Shown here: positions 1 to 8,331 of the stretch, one piece after another
Position numbering within the stretch: the stretch's first letter is position 1
Layout of the letters: every line of letters begins with the position of its first letter
Source: Deltaproteobacteria bacterium
GTDB taxonomy: Bacteria; Desulfobacterota; Syntrophia; Syntrophales; UBA2210
Reading direction: 5' to 3'
Length of the DNA stretch: 57,548 bases
NCBI GenBank assembly: GCA_019313695.1
Contig: JAFDAS010000015.1
Coordinates: 1-57,548 of the forward strand
Notes under the pieces: model-generated
Databases searched by the model: none
Told to the model about the DNA's origin: nothing
The model's input: only the letters and a program-made list of their open reading frames with translations
Program-made: the position numbers and the translations under genes

Positions 1-131
1 TACCGGTAACGCTGCGAGGTATTAAAGCATGTTTACAACACAAAATATCACACCAGGAGGGTGACATTTTCTCATTGCAAAAAAGGTGACACTTTCACAT
101 TGCAGGAACAGAAAATTCTATAATTCTGGCA
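1..131 (+). mobile_element. IS21-like element, terminal end (body to the left)
   Basis: Two copies of a 20-bp motif of the form GGTGACA-N8-ATTGCA lie at 60-79 and 85-104, 25 bp apart. They are followed 27 bp later by a tip ending in TTCTGGCA at 131. The window's right edge carries the same layout in inverted orientation: subrepeats 27 bp apart and a tip 27 bp outside the outer one. Multiple subrepeats at each end are typical of IS21-family elements. The first nine bases (TAC CGG TAA) could be the 3' end of the element's last gene, but this is a guess. The transposase genes would lie outside the window. Confidence 0.6.
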
Positions 132-231
132 AGAAATAACGATGCAAAGTGCGGCAGATGCAAGGCGATACACTTCTGACAATGGCTTTTCACTTCAAAT
201 TGCCCTTAAAACTTCTTATGCGAAATAAATC

Positions 232-260
232 TTGACTTTTCAGGGTTATTTGTCTAATTA
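232..260 (+). promoter_or_regulatory. sigma70-type promoter for tRNA-Glu
   Basis: TTGACT at 232-237, a 17-bp spacer and TAATTA at 255-260 sit about 90 bp upstream of the tRNA-Glu gene on the same strand. This is a near-consensus spacing. Nothing else lies between it and the tRNA except a leader with a possible GACGAT/ATCGTC hairpin. Confidence 0.5.
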
Positions 261-349
261 CCGCCACTTCAAGACGATTTCACTGGGGGATCGTCTACCG
301 GCAGGTCTCTGGAATCTGCCATCCAGGCTCTGATCGGCACCCCAGCCAT

Positions 350-424
350 GGTCCCATCGTCTAGCGGTTAGGACGCTGGCCTCTCACGCCGGAAACCGGG
401 GTTCGATTCCCCGTGGGACTACCA
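350..424 (+). tRNA. tRNA-Glu (CTC)
   Basis: Cloverleaf: acceptor GGTCCCA (350-356) pairs with TGGGACT, with a G-U pair at position 1. The D arm is GTCT/GGAC. The anticodon stem CTGGC/GCCGG frames the anticodon CTC. The T arm is CCGGGGTTCGATTCCCCG-like. Discriminator A and an encoded CCA end at 424. The gene stands alone between its own promoter and a strong terminator, so it is a single-gene unit. Confidence 0.95.
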
Positions 425-434
425 TGAATATAAG

Positions 435-470
435 AGAGGTTGGCTTTGACAAGCTGACCTCTTTTTTTTT
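435..470 (+). terminator. rho-independent terminator after tRNA-Glu
   Basis: A 12-bp stem (435-446 with 451-462, two G-U pairs) has a TGAC loop and is followed by a run of nine T. It begins about 10 bp after the tRNA CCA end. Confidence 0.9.
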
Positions 471-530
471 CGAGATATGGCAATTCGATCAGGCAGGGCG
501 CCGGGATAAAGTGGGGGATACCAGACGCAT

Positions 531-572
531 AAAAAAGCACGGCCTTCAGAAATCAGGGCCGTGCTTTTCTTT
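531..572 (-). terminator. terminator of the hydroxyacyl-CoA dehydrogenase operon
   Basis: AAAAGCACGGCC and GGCCGTGCTTTT form a perfect 12-bp stem flanked by A and T runs, so it can act on both strands. It lies about 20 bp beyond the stop of the minus-strand dehydrogenase gene and closes that operon. Confidence 0.85.
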
Positions 573-590
573 ATTAACAATACGTACCTG

Positions 591-1742
591 TTAGACTTCG
601 ATCTTGCCCTCTTTCATGAGCTTAGTGGGCTTGAAGATCTCCAGTTTGAATTTGTTGTAGAGTTCTTCCAGCTTCGCGTTCAGCACGTCGTAGCCGATCC
701 CCTTTGCCAGGGCGAAGGGACCGAAGGGTGAACCGCTGCCGTTTGCCACGGCAAGGTCGATCTCCCTGGGGTCGGTGCAAACACCCTCTTCGATGAGCTT
801 GGTGGCTTCGTTCACCTGCAGGGCGATCAGGTGATTTATGTCATACTCTTTGGTCGCCTTAGAAAGGTCGATTGCGGGCCTTCCCTGCGACCAGTCGTAG
901 AATCCCTTGCCGGTCTTCTTTCCCAGGTTGCCTGACTTGATGTATTCCGACATGGCATCGGATGGTTTGTAGTCCGGCGAAAGGACCTCGGCGAAGTATT
1001 CCATGCCGTGATAGGCGATATCGATGCCCACGTAGTCCAGAAGCTCGAAGAGTGCCATGGGCATGAAGGGTTTAATTGCCGCGTCGAACTCCTCCGGTGT
1101 GGGATGACCTGCCTCCAGGATCTTGGAGATAAAGGCCAGGGTGGGCTCGTTGACACGGTTGTAGATGAACCCGGGAGAATCCTTCTCGACAATGACGGGT
1201 ACCTTGCCGATTTTCTTTGCCAGTTCGTAGCCGATCTGGATCGATTCGTCCGAGGACTGAGCGCCCCGGGTGACCTCCACCAGCTTCATCAGGATGGCGG
1301 GGTTGAAGAAGTGATACCCGATGACCTTGTCCGGCCTGCCCGTTGCCTTCGCAATATCGGTAATGCTGATATTCGACGTATTGGAGGCGAGAATGGCATG
1401 TTTGGAGGCGAATTTGTCGAGTTCGGCGAAGACACGCTTCTTGAGTTCCAGTTTTTCCGGCACCGCTTCGATGATAAAGTCGGCATCCTTGACCGCCTCT
1501 TCGAGATCAACCACGGGAATCAGCCGCGCCAGCATGTCGTCATGGGCCTCGGGCGTGATCTTACCCTTTTCCTTGAACCTGGCAATGCTCTTCTTGATAC
1601 CTTCAACACCGCGGTCAACAAACCCCTGTTCGATATCTCGCAGCACCACAGTGTATCCTCCGAGGAGACAACTGGCGGCGATTCCATGTCCCATGTCTCC
1701 GGCGCCGATCATAGCGATCTTTTTCACATCTTCCAGTTTCAT
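591..1742 (-). CDS. 3-hydroxyacyl-CoA dehydrogenase (two C-terminal domains)
   Basis: Oxidises (S)-3-hydroxyacyl-CoA to 3-ketoacyl-CoA with NAD+ in beta-oxidation; cytosolic. The ATG at 1742 is chosen (383 aa) because an AAGGAGA lies 8 bp upstream; the longer open frame to 1898 runs back into the enoyl-CoA hydratase gene. The N-terminal Rossmann motif GAGDMGHG is at residues 13-20. The NTS element is at 121-123, the catalytic His at 144 (GYHFFNP) and the paired Glu at 156. It is longer than 282-aa Hbd-type enzymes because the helical C-terminal domain is present twice (about 185-280 and 295-383). Other archaeal and delta-type enzymes share this layout. It lies 25 bp after the crotonase gene on the same strand, so the two are co-transcribed and catalyse consecutive steps. 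Chain-length preference cannot be read from sequence. Confidence 0.93.
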   Translation of the reverse strand: MKLEDVKKIAMIGAGDMGHGIAASCLLGGYTVVLRDIEQGFVDRGVEGIKKSIARFKEKGKITPEAHDDMLARLIPVVDLEEAVKDADFIIEAVPEKLELKKRVFAELDKFASKHAILASNTSNISITDIAKATGRPDKVIGYHFFNPAILMKLVEVTRGAQSSDESIQIGYELAKKIGKVPVIVEKDSPGFIYNRVNEPTLAFISKILEAGHPTPEEFDAAIKPFMPMALFELLDYVGIDIAYHGMEYFAEVLSPDYKPSDAMSEYIKSGNLGKKTGKGFYDWSQGRPAIDLSKATKEYDINHLIALQVNEATKLIEEGVCTDPREIDLAVANGSGSPFGPFALAKGIGYDVLNAKLEELYNKFKLEIFKPTKLMKEGKIEV

Positions 1743-1767
1743 AATGCATTCTCCTTTGTATAATAAG

Positions 1768-2532
1768 TTATTCTCCCTTAAAATTGGGTGCACGCTTCTC
1801 CATAAAGGCGGTGAATCCTTCGATGGCGTCCTTTGACGATGATACCGCCTGGGTTCCTTCCCACTCCACCTTTGTTCCTTCGTCGAGTCCCTTTTCAAGG
1901 CCGGCAGTCACCGCTTTGAGGACGGCCATAACGGCAAGTGGGGGTCGCTGCGCCAGGAATTCGGCCATCCCCATGACATCTTTCATCAGTTCTCCCTCGG
2001 CCGAGACCCTGTCGACAAGACCGATTTCCAGTGCCTCCCGGGCGGTCAGGCGTTTGCTGAAAAGGATCAGCTCCAGTGCCTTCGATTTTCCCAGTATCCT
2101 GGGCATGCGCTGTGTCCCGCCCCACCCGGGGATGATGCCGAGATTGAGTTCCGTGAGACCGATCTTCGCGCCCTCCTGCATGACCCTGAAGGTCGCCGCC
2201 ATGGCAAGTTCGCAGCCTCCGCCAAAGGCATAGCCGTTGATTGCCGCTATGACCGGTTTGGGAAACCGGTCGACCTTCGTCCATACCTCCTGGCCCTTGG
2301 GACCCGCAATATGAGCCTTGGCGACGTCGCTGACGTCGAAGCCGGCGGAAAAACCCTTTTCACCAGCCCCTGTAATAATGAGTACCCTTACATCCTTGTC
2401 CTGCTCGGCATTATCGAGAGCCGCTTCAATATCGACCAGCGTGGCAATGTTCACCGAGTTTGCCGGTGGACGATTGAGGGTCAGCGTGGCGATGTGTCCC
2501 TGCTTCTCATAGCATATGTTTTCAAAATCCAT
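1768..2532 (-). CDS. enoyl-CoA hydratase / crotonase family
   Basis: A 254-aa crotonase-fold enzyme that hydrates trans-2-enoyl-CoA to (S)-3-hydroxyacyl-CoA. Both general acid/base glutamates of true hydratases are present: Glu108 in GGGCELA and Glu128 in LTELNLG. The oxyanion-hole backbone segments are FSAGFD (61-66) and FGGG (103-106). Retaining both Glu argues against an isomerase or hydrolase variant. First gene of the minus-strand operon with the hydroxyacyl-CoA dehydrogenase. GGGAGGGAAG precedes the ATG. Confidence 0.92.
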   Translation of the reverse strand: MDFENICYEKQGHIATLTLNRPPANSVNIATLVDIEAALDNAEQDKDVRVLIITGAGEKGFSAGFDVSDVAKAHIAGPKGQEVWTKVDRFPKPVIAAINGYAFGGGCELAMAATFRVMQEGAKIGLTELNLGIIPGWGGTQRMPRILGKSKALELILFSKRLTAREALEIGLVDRVSAEGELMKDVMGMAEFLAQRPPLAVMAVLKAVTAGLEKGLDEGTKVEWEGTQAVSSSKDAIEGFTAFMEKRAPNFKGE

Positions 2533-2591
2533 AAATCTTCCCTCCCTTTCGTTGAATAATATATAATATGCTGTCTGTACGTGGAAATAAA

Positions 2592-2621
2592 AAAAGGAAA
2601 GGCATATTCACCTTTCCTTTT
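2592..2621 (-). terminator. orphan hairpin terminator, minus strand
   Basis: AAAGGAAAGG (2593-2602) and CCTTTCCTTT (2611-2620) form a 10-bp stem with an 8-nt loop. Only the minus-strand transcript gets a U-run. No minus-strand gene now lies within 9 kb to its right. It may have served the ppiC gene before the cassette arrived (inference). Confidence 0.55.
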
Positions 2622-2816
2622 GTATAACGCTTATACACGCACAATCAGGACTGCTACGATCAATTTCATGGAGCACTGCCCCCTGTTTTTGACACCATCA
2701 GAAGTAGATATGGCATCAATCTGCCACAGGAACAGTTTCTATAAAGTAATCAGCCAAATGTCAAGAAAAGAGAATCCCCGTTTTCACCCTCCCGGTTTCA
2801 TCCCAATCAGGCCCGT

Positions 2817-2880
2817 CCTGATTGTTGCGAAGTGGAATCCTGTCATCTTACGATCATGCGGTGTTATCCGGCTGAGTCCT
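2817..2880 (+). repeat. direct repeat, left copy (contains ppiC 3'-end sequence)
   Basis: 2817-2857 is identical over 41 bp to 11729-11769. After a variable 6-10 bp, 2864-2880 is identical over 17 bp to 11780-11796. In the right copy those 17 bp are the stop and last codons of the minus-strand ppiC gene, so the left copy looks like a detached piece of the ppiC end. The two copies bracket the regulator-transporter-BKACE cassette. Confidence 0.85.
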
Positions 2881-3038
2881 GTTTAAGGTAAGTCAAGAAA
2901 AATGATATATCTAAAGTGTTGATATTGAATGAGTATATGCAAAGACAGGCAACGACGTCATGGCATTTTCGGACTATTCCATGGAACACGTCTTTCTCTT
3001 CGGAAAATACTTTTTCCTCTACCTGATTTCAGACAGAA

Positions 3039-3086
3039 AGTGACACGATTATATTGCAGTAACACATGCTAAAAAAATGCTTGACA
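3039..3086 (-). mobile_element. IS21-type terminal relic
   Basis: Read on the minus strand, 3086 to 3039 runs TGTCAAG, a T-rich stretch, then TGCAATATAATCGTGTCACT. This aligns closely with the outer end of the element at 57416-57462: same tip, same 27-28 bp distance to the subrepeat. Only one subrepeat is recognisable and no transposase remains, so it is a decayed end whose body would have lain to the left. Confidence 0.6.
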
Positions 3087-3107
3087 AGAGTTCTTCATTT
3101 ATATACA
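3081..3107 (+). promoter_or_regulatory. candidate promoter formed by the IS end
   Basis: TTGACA at 3081-3086 is the outward-facing tip of the IS relic. TATACA follows at 3102-3107 with a short 15-bp spacer. It points at the XRE-cupin gene starting at 3371. Spacing is below optimum, so activity is uncertain. Confidence 0.35.
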
Positions 3108-3370
3108 TGTCCCCCAAGAGGAAACTTTTGTTCACTAATACGATACACACCAGGGTCGGAGAAAGCTCAATAGATTGTTGACGCAGAACCTTTAGGAATC
3201 AAGAATAAATAAGTTATACAGATTGCGCCGTAATTTTGTTTGTTTTCAAGGCGTGTTGAAGCGGGTATAACGAGTTATGCAAGCTTTGACACAACACAGA
3301 AAACAAGCAAAAGGGCAAGCAAGGTGTATGAGTTATTTATGCTTGCTGACTTAATTCGAGGTACCGTAAA

Positions 3371-3928
3371 ATGATCAAAGAATCGGAAATCGGAAAGAAT
3401 ATACACAGATATCGGAAAGCCAGGGGCCTGACGTTGCAAGACGTGGCGGATGCGACCGGTTACTCCAAGGGATATCTCTCCAAACTGGAAAAATCCGACA
3501 ATGCCCCTCCTCTCAGCACGCTCACCCAAATAGGGAAAGTATTAGGGGTAACAACGTCTGCCTTGTTAGGGGAGTCTGTACGCCAAAACCCTATTTCTTT
3601 CGTAAAGAAGAGCGAAAGGATGGTCATCGTCGGTCGGGGAACAACATTCGGCCACTCCTATGAATCAATTGCCTACAAATACTCTGACCGAGGCATGCAG
3701 CCGTTCGTCCTGACCATGCCCCTCAACGCCAAGAGAAAGGTCCGTTTTCAGCATAACAGCGAAGAGATGCTTTTTGTCCTCCAGGGAACCATGAAATTCC
3801 GCCATGGAGACGAGGTATTTATTGTTGAAGAGGGGGATTGCGTATATTTCGATGGAAATATACCGCACTATGGAGAATCTTATGGTGATCAAGAAGCCGT
3901 CTGTCTAATGGTCTTGCTCGATCGTTAA
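3371..3928 (+). CDS. XRE-family regulator with C-terminal cupin domain
   Basis: A 185-aa cytosolic transcription factor. A helix-turn-helix of the XRE type spans about residues 6-60, followed by a cupin barrel over about 105-180. The barrel keeps the FQHNSEEMLFVLQG metal/ligand strand and a second GNIPHYG histidine strand. In this architecture the cupin normally senses a small catabolic substrate and the HTH controls the adjacent operon. It is the first gene of the plus-strand cassette, 15 bp ahead of the dehydrogenase, so it is probably the pathway-specific regulator. GAGG about 10 bp upstream supports the ATG. The ligand is unknown. Confidence 0.88.
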   Translation: MIKESEIGKNIHRYRKARGLTLQDVADATGYSKGYLSKLEKSDNAPPLSTLTQIGKVLGVTTSALLGESVRQNPISFVKKSERMVIVGRGTTFGHSYESIAYKYSDRGMQPFVLTMPLNAKRKVRFQHNSEEMLFVLQGTMKFRHGDEVFIVEEGDCVYFDGNIPHYGESYGDQEAVCLMVLLDR

Positions 3929-3943
3929 GGAACCTGTAAAGAC

Positions 3944-4897
3944 ATGAAAGAAATTACCAAGATAGGAATTATCGGCGCCGGTCTGATGGGACACGGCATT
4001 GCCCAGATTTTTGCCTCACATGGTTACAGCATAAACATTTTCGACTCTGTTGGGGAAACCCTGGCTGCAGTACCGGGGAAGATACGAAGCAATTTCAAGG
4101 TTTTTCTCGAACTCGGCCTGGTCAGCGAAACCGATGTGGAAGAATGCCTGAAAAAAATAACCCTCAGCGACAACCTCGAGGCTTTGTCAGAGGGAGCGCA
4201 TGTCATCATCGAGGCCGTATCGGAAAACCTGGACCTCAAACGAAAGATTTTCAGCGAACTGGAACAATATGTGCCGCAGGATGCGATCCTCTGCAGCAAT
4301 ACCTCCGCCATCAGTATTACAGAAATCAGCGAGGGATTGAAACATAAAGCAAGATTTCTGGGAACACACTTCTGGAATCCCCCTCACATCATTCCCTGCG
4401 TAGAGATAGTCAAAGGTAAATATACCTCGGATACCGTATTTGAAACGATCTTTGAGTTAATGAAAAACGTAAATAAAGAACCTGTTCGTGTTCTGAAGGA
4501 CATACCCGGTTTCCTGGGAAACCGTCTTCAGCATGCTATGTGGCGAGAGGCAATATCCATGGTAGAAAAGGGTGTCGCCGAGGCGGAAGATATTGACAAA
4601 GTGGTGAAATACGGTTTCGGGCTCCGGTGTCCCTTTATAGGTCCATTGGAAACTGCAGATCTTGCGGGTATTGATCTTGACTATGCCGTACACGAATATC
4701 TTTTTCCATATCTTGAAAACTCTTCTGAACCTTCACCACTCTTAAAAGAAAAGATTGGCGCAGGAATGTTAGGAGTCAAAACGGGTCAGGGTTTTCACGC
4801 ATGGACCCCCGAAAAAGTGGAAAAAATTATAAATCAACGCGATTTGATCCTCTTGAAGATCAAAAGCGAAATTAATCAAGCTATTAATGACAAATAA
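3944..4897 (+). CDS. 3-hydroxyacid/3-hydroxyacyl-CoA dehydrogenase family protein
   Basis: A 317-aa NAD-dependent dehydrogenase of the hydroxyacyl-CoA dehydrogenase superfamily. GAGLMGHG lies at 11-18, Asp34 ends the second strand (NAD preference), SNT is at 118-120, the catalytic His is at 142 (THFWNPP) and its partner Glu at 154. There is one C-terminal domain only. The single-domain length resembles the carnitine dehydrogenase, L-gulonate dehydrogenase and lambda-crystallin branch as much as CoA-dependent Hbd. Lying in one operon with a BKACE, it may act on a free beta-hydroxy acid and make the beta-keto acid that BKACE cleaves (inference). Short-chain 3-hydroxyacyl-CoA dehydrogenase remains an alternative. 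Confidence 0.82.
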   Translation: MKEITKIGIIGAGLMGHGIAQIFASHGYSINIFDSVGETLAAVPGKIRSNFKVFLELGLVSETDVEECLKKITLSDNLEALSEGAHVIIEAVSENLDLKRKIFSELEQYVPQDAILCSNTSAISITEISEGLKHKARFLGTHFWNPPHIIPCVEIVKGKYTSDTVFETIFELMKNVNKEPVRVLKDIPGFLGNRLQHAMWREAISMVEKGVAEAEDIDKVVKYGFGLRCPFIGPLETADLAGIDLDYAVHEYLFPYLENSSEPSPLLKEKIGAGMLGVKTGQGFHAWTPEKVEKIINQRDLILLKIKSEINQAINDK

Positions 4898-4966
4898 AGG
4901 AATAGGTGGATTCAATGGGATTGAATTGTCAAATTACTGACCAAATAAAGGGGGGGGAAGTTATTT

Positions 4967-5824
4967 ATGAGTGACATTCCTGTATTTTTCCTTCATGGCC
5001 TTGCCTATGCCGGACTGCTTTTTCTGGTTTCATCCGGGCTGACACTGGTTTTCGGCATGATGAACGTCCTGAACTTTGCCCATGCCGCCTTCTATATGCT
5101 GGGCGCCTACTTCTCGTATACCGTCCTCAGGATTACCGGTAATTTCTGGCTTTCCATTATTATCTGCCCGATCCTCTTGTTTCTGATTGGAGCACTGGTG
5201 GAACGCTTCCTTTTGCGGAGAGTCCATGCCTTCGGTCACCTTCATGAGCTGTTGCTTACCTTCGGACTTGCCTATATCATTACCGAGTCGGTAAAGTGGA
5301 TCTGGGGGAATTATCCTCTGGCAGTCAGCATCGGAGGTTTTTTGTCCGGCCAGGTCGATCTCTTTGGTCTGACATATCCTATCTACCGCCTTTTCATCCT
5401 GCTCTGCGCCGTCATCGTCGGTCTTATCATGTGCTTTGTGATTTATAAAACCAAGGTCGGGGTTATCGTCAGGGCCGCCGTAAATGACAGTGAAATGGTA
5501 AATGCCCTGGGAATCAATGTCTCCTCCGTCTTCATGAACGTCTTCGCGGCGGGCGCCGCATTGTCGGGATTTGCCGGGGTAATAGCCGGCCCCCTTCTCA
5601 CGACGTATCCCAATATGGCCAATGAAATCCTGATAGACGCATTCGTGGTCATTGTTGTCGGAGGTTTTGGGAGCCTCGGGGGAGCCCTGTTAGCATCCCT
5701 GATTATCGGCGAGCTGCAATCCTTCGGAGTTCTGCTGATACCAAAACTGTCCATGGCGTTGATATATATGCTCATGGCCGCTGTCTTGGTAATTAAACCT
5801 TCCGGTCTTTTTGGGGAGGAATAA
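4967..5824 (+). CDS. livH: branched-chain amino acid-type ABC transporter permease LivH
   Basis: A 285-aa inner-membrane permease of the LIV (HAAT) family with about eight hydrophobic segments. It shows the family hallmarks GLTLVFGMMNVLNFAHAAFY near the N-terminus and an EAA-like loop followed by GGFGSLGGALLASLIIG near residue 230. It pairs with LivM two bases downstream to form the channel. A G-rich Shine-Dalgarno (GGGGGGGGAAG) precedes the ATG. The family carries branched-chain amino acids but also amides, urea and aromatic acids, so the substrate is open. Confidence 0.93.
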   Translation: MSDIPVFFLHGLAYAGLLFLVSSGLTLVFGMMNVLNFAHAAFYMLGAYFSYTVLRITGNFWLSIIICPILLFLIGALVERFLLRRVHAFGHLHELLLTFGLAYIITESVKWIWGNYPLAVSIGGFLSGQVDLFGLTYPIYRLFILLCAVIVGLIMCFVIYKTKVGVIVRAAVNDSEMVNALGINVSSVFMNVFAAGAALSGFAGVIAGPLLTTYPNMANEILIDAFVVIVVGGFGSLGGALLASLIIGELQSFGVLLIPKLSMALIYMLMAAVLVIKPSGLFGEE

Positions 5825-5826
5825 CG

Positions 5827-6831
5827 ATGGATAAAAAACAATACACGAACTTTGGCATATGGGGAATTTTTATTCTGCTGATGGGGTTTGTAGTTCCGGT
5901 GTTTTTCCCAGCATATCGGGTAATTCTGGTTACAGAGGCTATTATCTTTTCTCTTTTTGCTATCAGCTACAACCTCCTACTTGGCTATGCCGGCCTTTTG
6001 TCATTCGGTCACGCGATGTTTTTCGGCACAGGCGCCTACGTTACGGCAATCGCGCTGGGCCATATAGAGGGCCTTCCTATTCTGGGAGCAGTGTTCATTG
6101 CAATATTGGCGACAACAGCAACCGGTTTCATAATAGGCAGTCTCCTTCTACGACACAAGGGTTCTTACTTTGCCCTTCTTACCCTTGCATTCAACGCGCT
6201 GTTCTATGTCATTGCCACCAAGTGGCATTCCATTACGGGAGGTGACGACGGCCTGAGCGTCACACGGCCTGATCTCAGCCTGGGATTCACAACGCTGAAC
6301 ATGTCAGACATCACAACTTTTTACTATTTCACCCTCATCATCGTCGGTCTGGCCATACTATTCTGCTGGTATTTCACAAAAACAGCGATGGGGCGAACTG
6401 TGCTCCTCATCAGGGAGAACGAGGAAAGGATGAAGTTTCTGGGTTACAACACGAACATCAGCCGATTGTATCTTTTTACATTTACCGGCGCCCTGGCAGG
6501 ATTCGCGGGTTCCTTTTATGCCCTGTTTTTTCAGTTCACATCCATCACTGCTATAAGCATCGATATGGGTACAGCAGCCTTGCTGATGGCATTCATCGGA
6601 GGTACCGGCACTTTTATAGGTCCCATCCTGGGGGCTTTTGTCTATATCTTCCTCCAGGATTTCCTCAGCGACTTCACCGATCGCTGGCCGCTTATCATGG
6701 GCCTTATCTTCATTCTTATGGTGCTCTACATACCGGGAGGGTTGTCCGGCTTGTTCCTCTCCATAAAAGAACGCCTCTCAGGGCGTAGGGCTGCAACCGG
6801 GCAAACAGAAACGGAAGGGCAGAATCGATGA
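5827..6831 (+). CDS. livM: branched-chain amino acid-type ABC transporter permease LivM
   Basis: A 334-aa second permease subunit with about eight to nine membrane spans. Family landmarks are NLLLGYAGLLSFGHAMFFG (about residues 48-66) and FIGGTGTFIGPILGAF near 257. A hydrophilic Arg/Gln-rich tail follows residue 315. The gene starts 2 bp after livH and overlaps livG by four bases (ATGA), so it is translationally coupled to both. Confidence 0.93.
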   Translation: MDKKQYTNFGIWGIFILLMGFVVPVFFPAYRVILVTEAIIFSLFAISYNLLLGYAGLLSFGHAMFFGTGAYVTAIALGHIEGLPILGAVFIAILATTATGFIIGSLLLRHKGSYFALLTLAFNALFYVIATKWHSITGGDDGLSVTRPDLSLGFTTLNMSDITTFYYFTLIIVGLAILFCWYFTKTAMGRTVLLIRENEERMKFLGYNTNISRLYLFTFTGALAGFAGSFYALFFQFTSITAISIDMGTAALLMAFIGGTGTFIGPILGAFVYIFLQDFLSDFTDRWPLIMGLIFILMVLYIPGGLSGLFLSIKERLSGRRAATGQTETEGQNR

Positions 6832-7580
6832 AACAGGCAAAGAACATTCTGGAAGTTAGAAATATCCACAAGGATTTTTCGGGTCTTCAAGTCCTTACGG
6901 GGGTAGATTTTACGGTTGCGGAAAACGAAAAGCATGCCGTCATAGGCCCAAATGGCGCAGGGAAAACCACTCTCTTCAACATCATTACCGGCAATTATAA
7001 ACCCTCGTCAGGTAAGATCATATTCAAGGAAACGGATGTTACAGGTAAACCCCCTCACATCCTTACCCGCATGAACATGTCCCGTTCCTTTCAAATAACA
7101 AATGTCTTTCCTGAAATGAGCGTTTTCGAGAATGTTCGCGCCGGCGTGAGATCCCGCCAGGGACTGCGGTACAACTTCTTGAAAAGACCGGAACGCGTCG
7201 CGGGGATAAATCAAAAGACCGAGGATATTCTGGAACAAGTTGGTCTCACTGACGTTATGAGTGAACCGGTCAGCGCCCTCTCCTACGGCCGGCAACGCGC
7301 CTTGGAGATAGGGATAACTCTTTCCACTGAGCCCGAACTGATTCTCCTGGACGAACCCACTGCGGGGATGACCCGGGAAGAAACCGCCGAGGCAATCAGA
7401 ATGATAAACGAGGTAACAACAGGTCGAACTCTTATCATCATAGAGCATGACATGGATGTCGTTTTTTCTCTTGCCGACACCATATCGGTTTTACATTACG
7501 GCACCATACTGGCCTCCGACAAACCCGACGAAATACGAAATGACCAGAAGGTCAAAGATGCCTATCTTGGGGAGGAATAG
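6828..7580 (+). CDS. livG: ABC transporter ATP-binding protein LivG
   Basis: A 250-aa ATPase. Walker A GPNGAGKTT is at residues 40-48, with a Walker B ILLDEPT and the usual downstream His (EHDMD) switch. The signature reads LSYGRQRALEIG, the LivG form in which the second Gly of LSGGQ is Tyr. The extended region between Walker A and signature (FEMSVFENVRAG-type) is typical of LivG rather than LivF. It energises the LivHM channel from the cytoplasmic face. Confidence 0.93.
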   Translation: MKQAKNILEVRNIHKDFSGLQVLTGVDFTVAENEKHAVIGPNGAGKTTLFNIITGNYKPSSGKIIFKETDVTGKPPHILTRMNMSRSFQITNVFPEMSVFENVRAGVRSRQGLRYNFLKRPERVAGINQKTEDILEQVGLTDVMSEPVSALSYGRQRALEIGITLSTEPELILLDEPTAGMTREETAEAIRMINEVTTGRTLIIIEHDMDVVFSLADTISVLHYGTILASDKPDEIRNDQKVKDAYLGEE

Positions 7581-7582
7581 GA

Positions 7583-8296
7583 ATGCTGATAGACGTTAAG
7601 AAAATACATACCTACTACGGTAAGAGTCACATCCTGCATGGGGTTTCAATGCAACTGCAGAAAGGAGAGCTGGCCTGTCTTTTGGGTCGAAACGGCGTAG
7701 GAAAAACGACGACGCTTAAAAGCATCATGGGGCTTGCTCCCCCAGCGGGAGGCAATATCCTTTTCAACGGCCAGGAGTTGGTCGGCAAGGAGCCCTATGA
7801 AATTGCGCGCCTCGGAGTCGGGATCGTGCCTGAAGAACGGCGTATATTCGGCAGCCTGAGCGTTCACGAAAATCTCCTAATGGGGATAAAACCGGGAAAG
7901 ACCAAATCTTCAATTGAAGAAGGATGGACAGTCGATAAAATTTATGAATTGTTCCCCAAATTGAAGGAACGGCAGAACAACAAGGGAAAGCACCTCTCGG
8001 GTGGAGAACAGCAGATGCTGACCGTGGCCAGGACATTGATGGGAAATCCGGAGCTGATTCTCGTCGATGAACCGACGGAAGGTCTGGCCCCTCTGATTGC
8101 GAAAGATGTCCTGAATACACTTTCCATGGTTCGCGACTCGGGAGTTACGGTATTGATGGTGGAACAGAACTTTAACGCCGCCATCAAGATAGCCGATCGT
8201 TTCTATATAATGAGCAAGGGTCAAATCGTGTTTGAGGGGGACGAGCCTGCGCTTATGTCGGCAGAGGATGTCAGGAGAAACTATTTAGAAGTATAA
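7583..8296 (+). CDS. livF: ABC transporter ATP-binding protein LivF
   Basis: A 237-aa second ATPase of the importer. Walker A GRNGVGKTT is at 35-43, signature LSGGEQQML near 135, Walker B LILVDEPTEGLAP. The EERRIFGSLSVHENL segment is diagnostic of LivF. It starts 2 bp after livG and forms the heterodimeric motor with it. Confidence 0.93.
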   Translation: MLIDVKKIHTYYGKSHILHGVSMQLQKGELACLLGRNGVGKTTTLKSIMGLAPPAGGNILFNGQELVGKEPYEIARLGVGIVPEERRIFGSLSVHENLLMGIKPGKTKSSIEEGWTVDKIYELFPKLKERQNNKGKHLSGGEQQMLTVARTLMGNPELILVDEPTEGLAPLIAKDVLNTLSMVRDSGVTVLMVEQNFNAAIKIADRFYIMSKGQIVFEGDEPALMSAEDVRRNYLEV

Positions 8297-8331
8297 TTGC
8301 AAAAAAACCACAACAAAAGGAGGAAGGTAAA

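Larger units (their letters stand above)
2533..3370. other. 838-bp non-coding segment between divergent operons
   Basis: No convincing gene. It holds, left to right, the promoter area of the crotonase operon, a hairpin with a minus-strand T-run (2592-2621), one copy of a direct repeat shared with 11729-11796 (2817-2880), an IS21-type end relic (3039-3086) and a candidate promoter for the downstream cassette. An open frame at 2581-2886 runs through the repeat and is not credible. Confidence 0.7.

Noticed and set aside
350..424. tRNA-Glu as an integration site for a genomic island
   Set aside because: No second copy of its 3' end was seen in the window and no integrase gene is present.
1008..1763. 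251-codon open frame antisense to the hydroxyacyl-CoA dehydrogenase
   Set aside because: The minus-strand gene has complete catalytic motifs; this frame is its mirror.
2581..2886. 101-codon plus-strand open frame
   Set aside because: It runs across a terminator hairpin and the ppiC-derived repeat, has no ribosome-binding site and its translation has no protein-like character.
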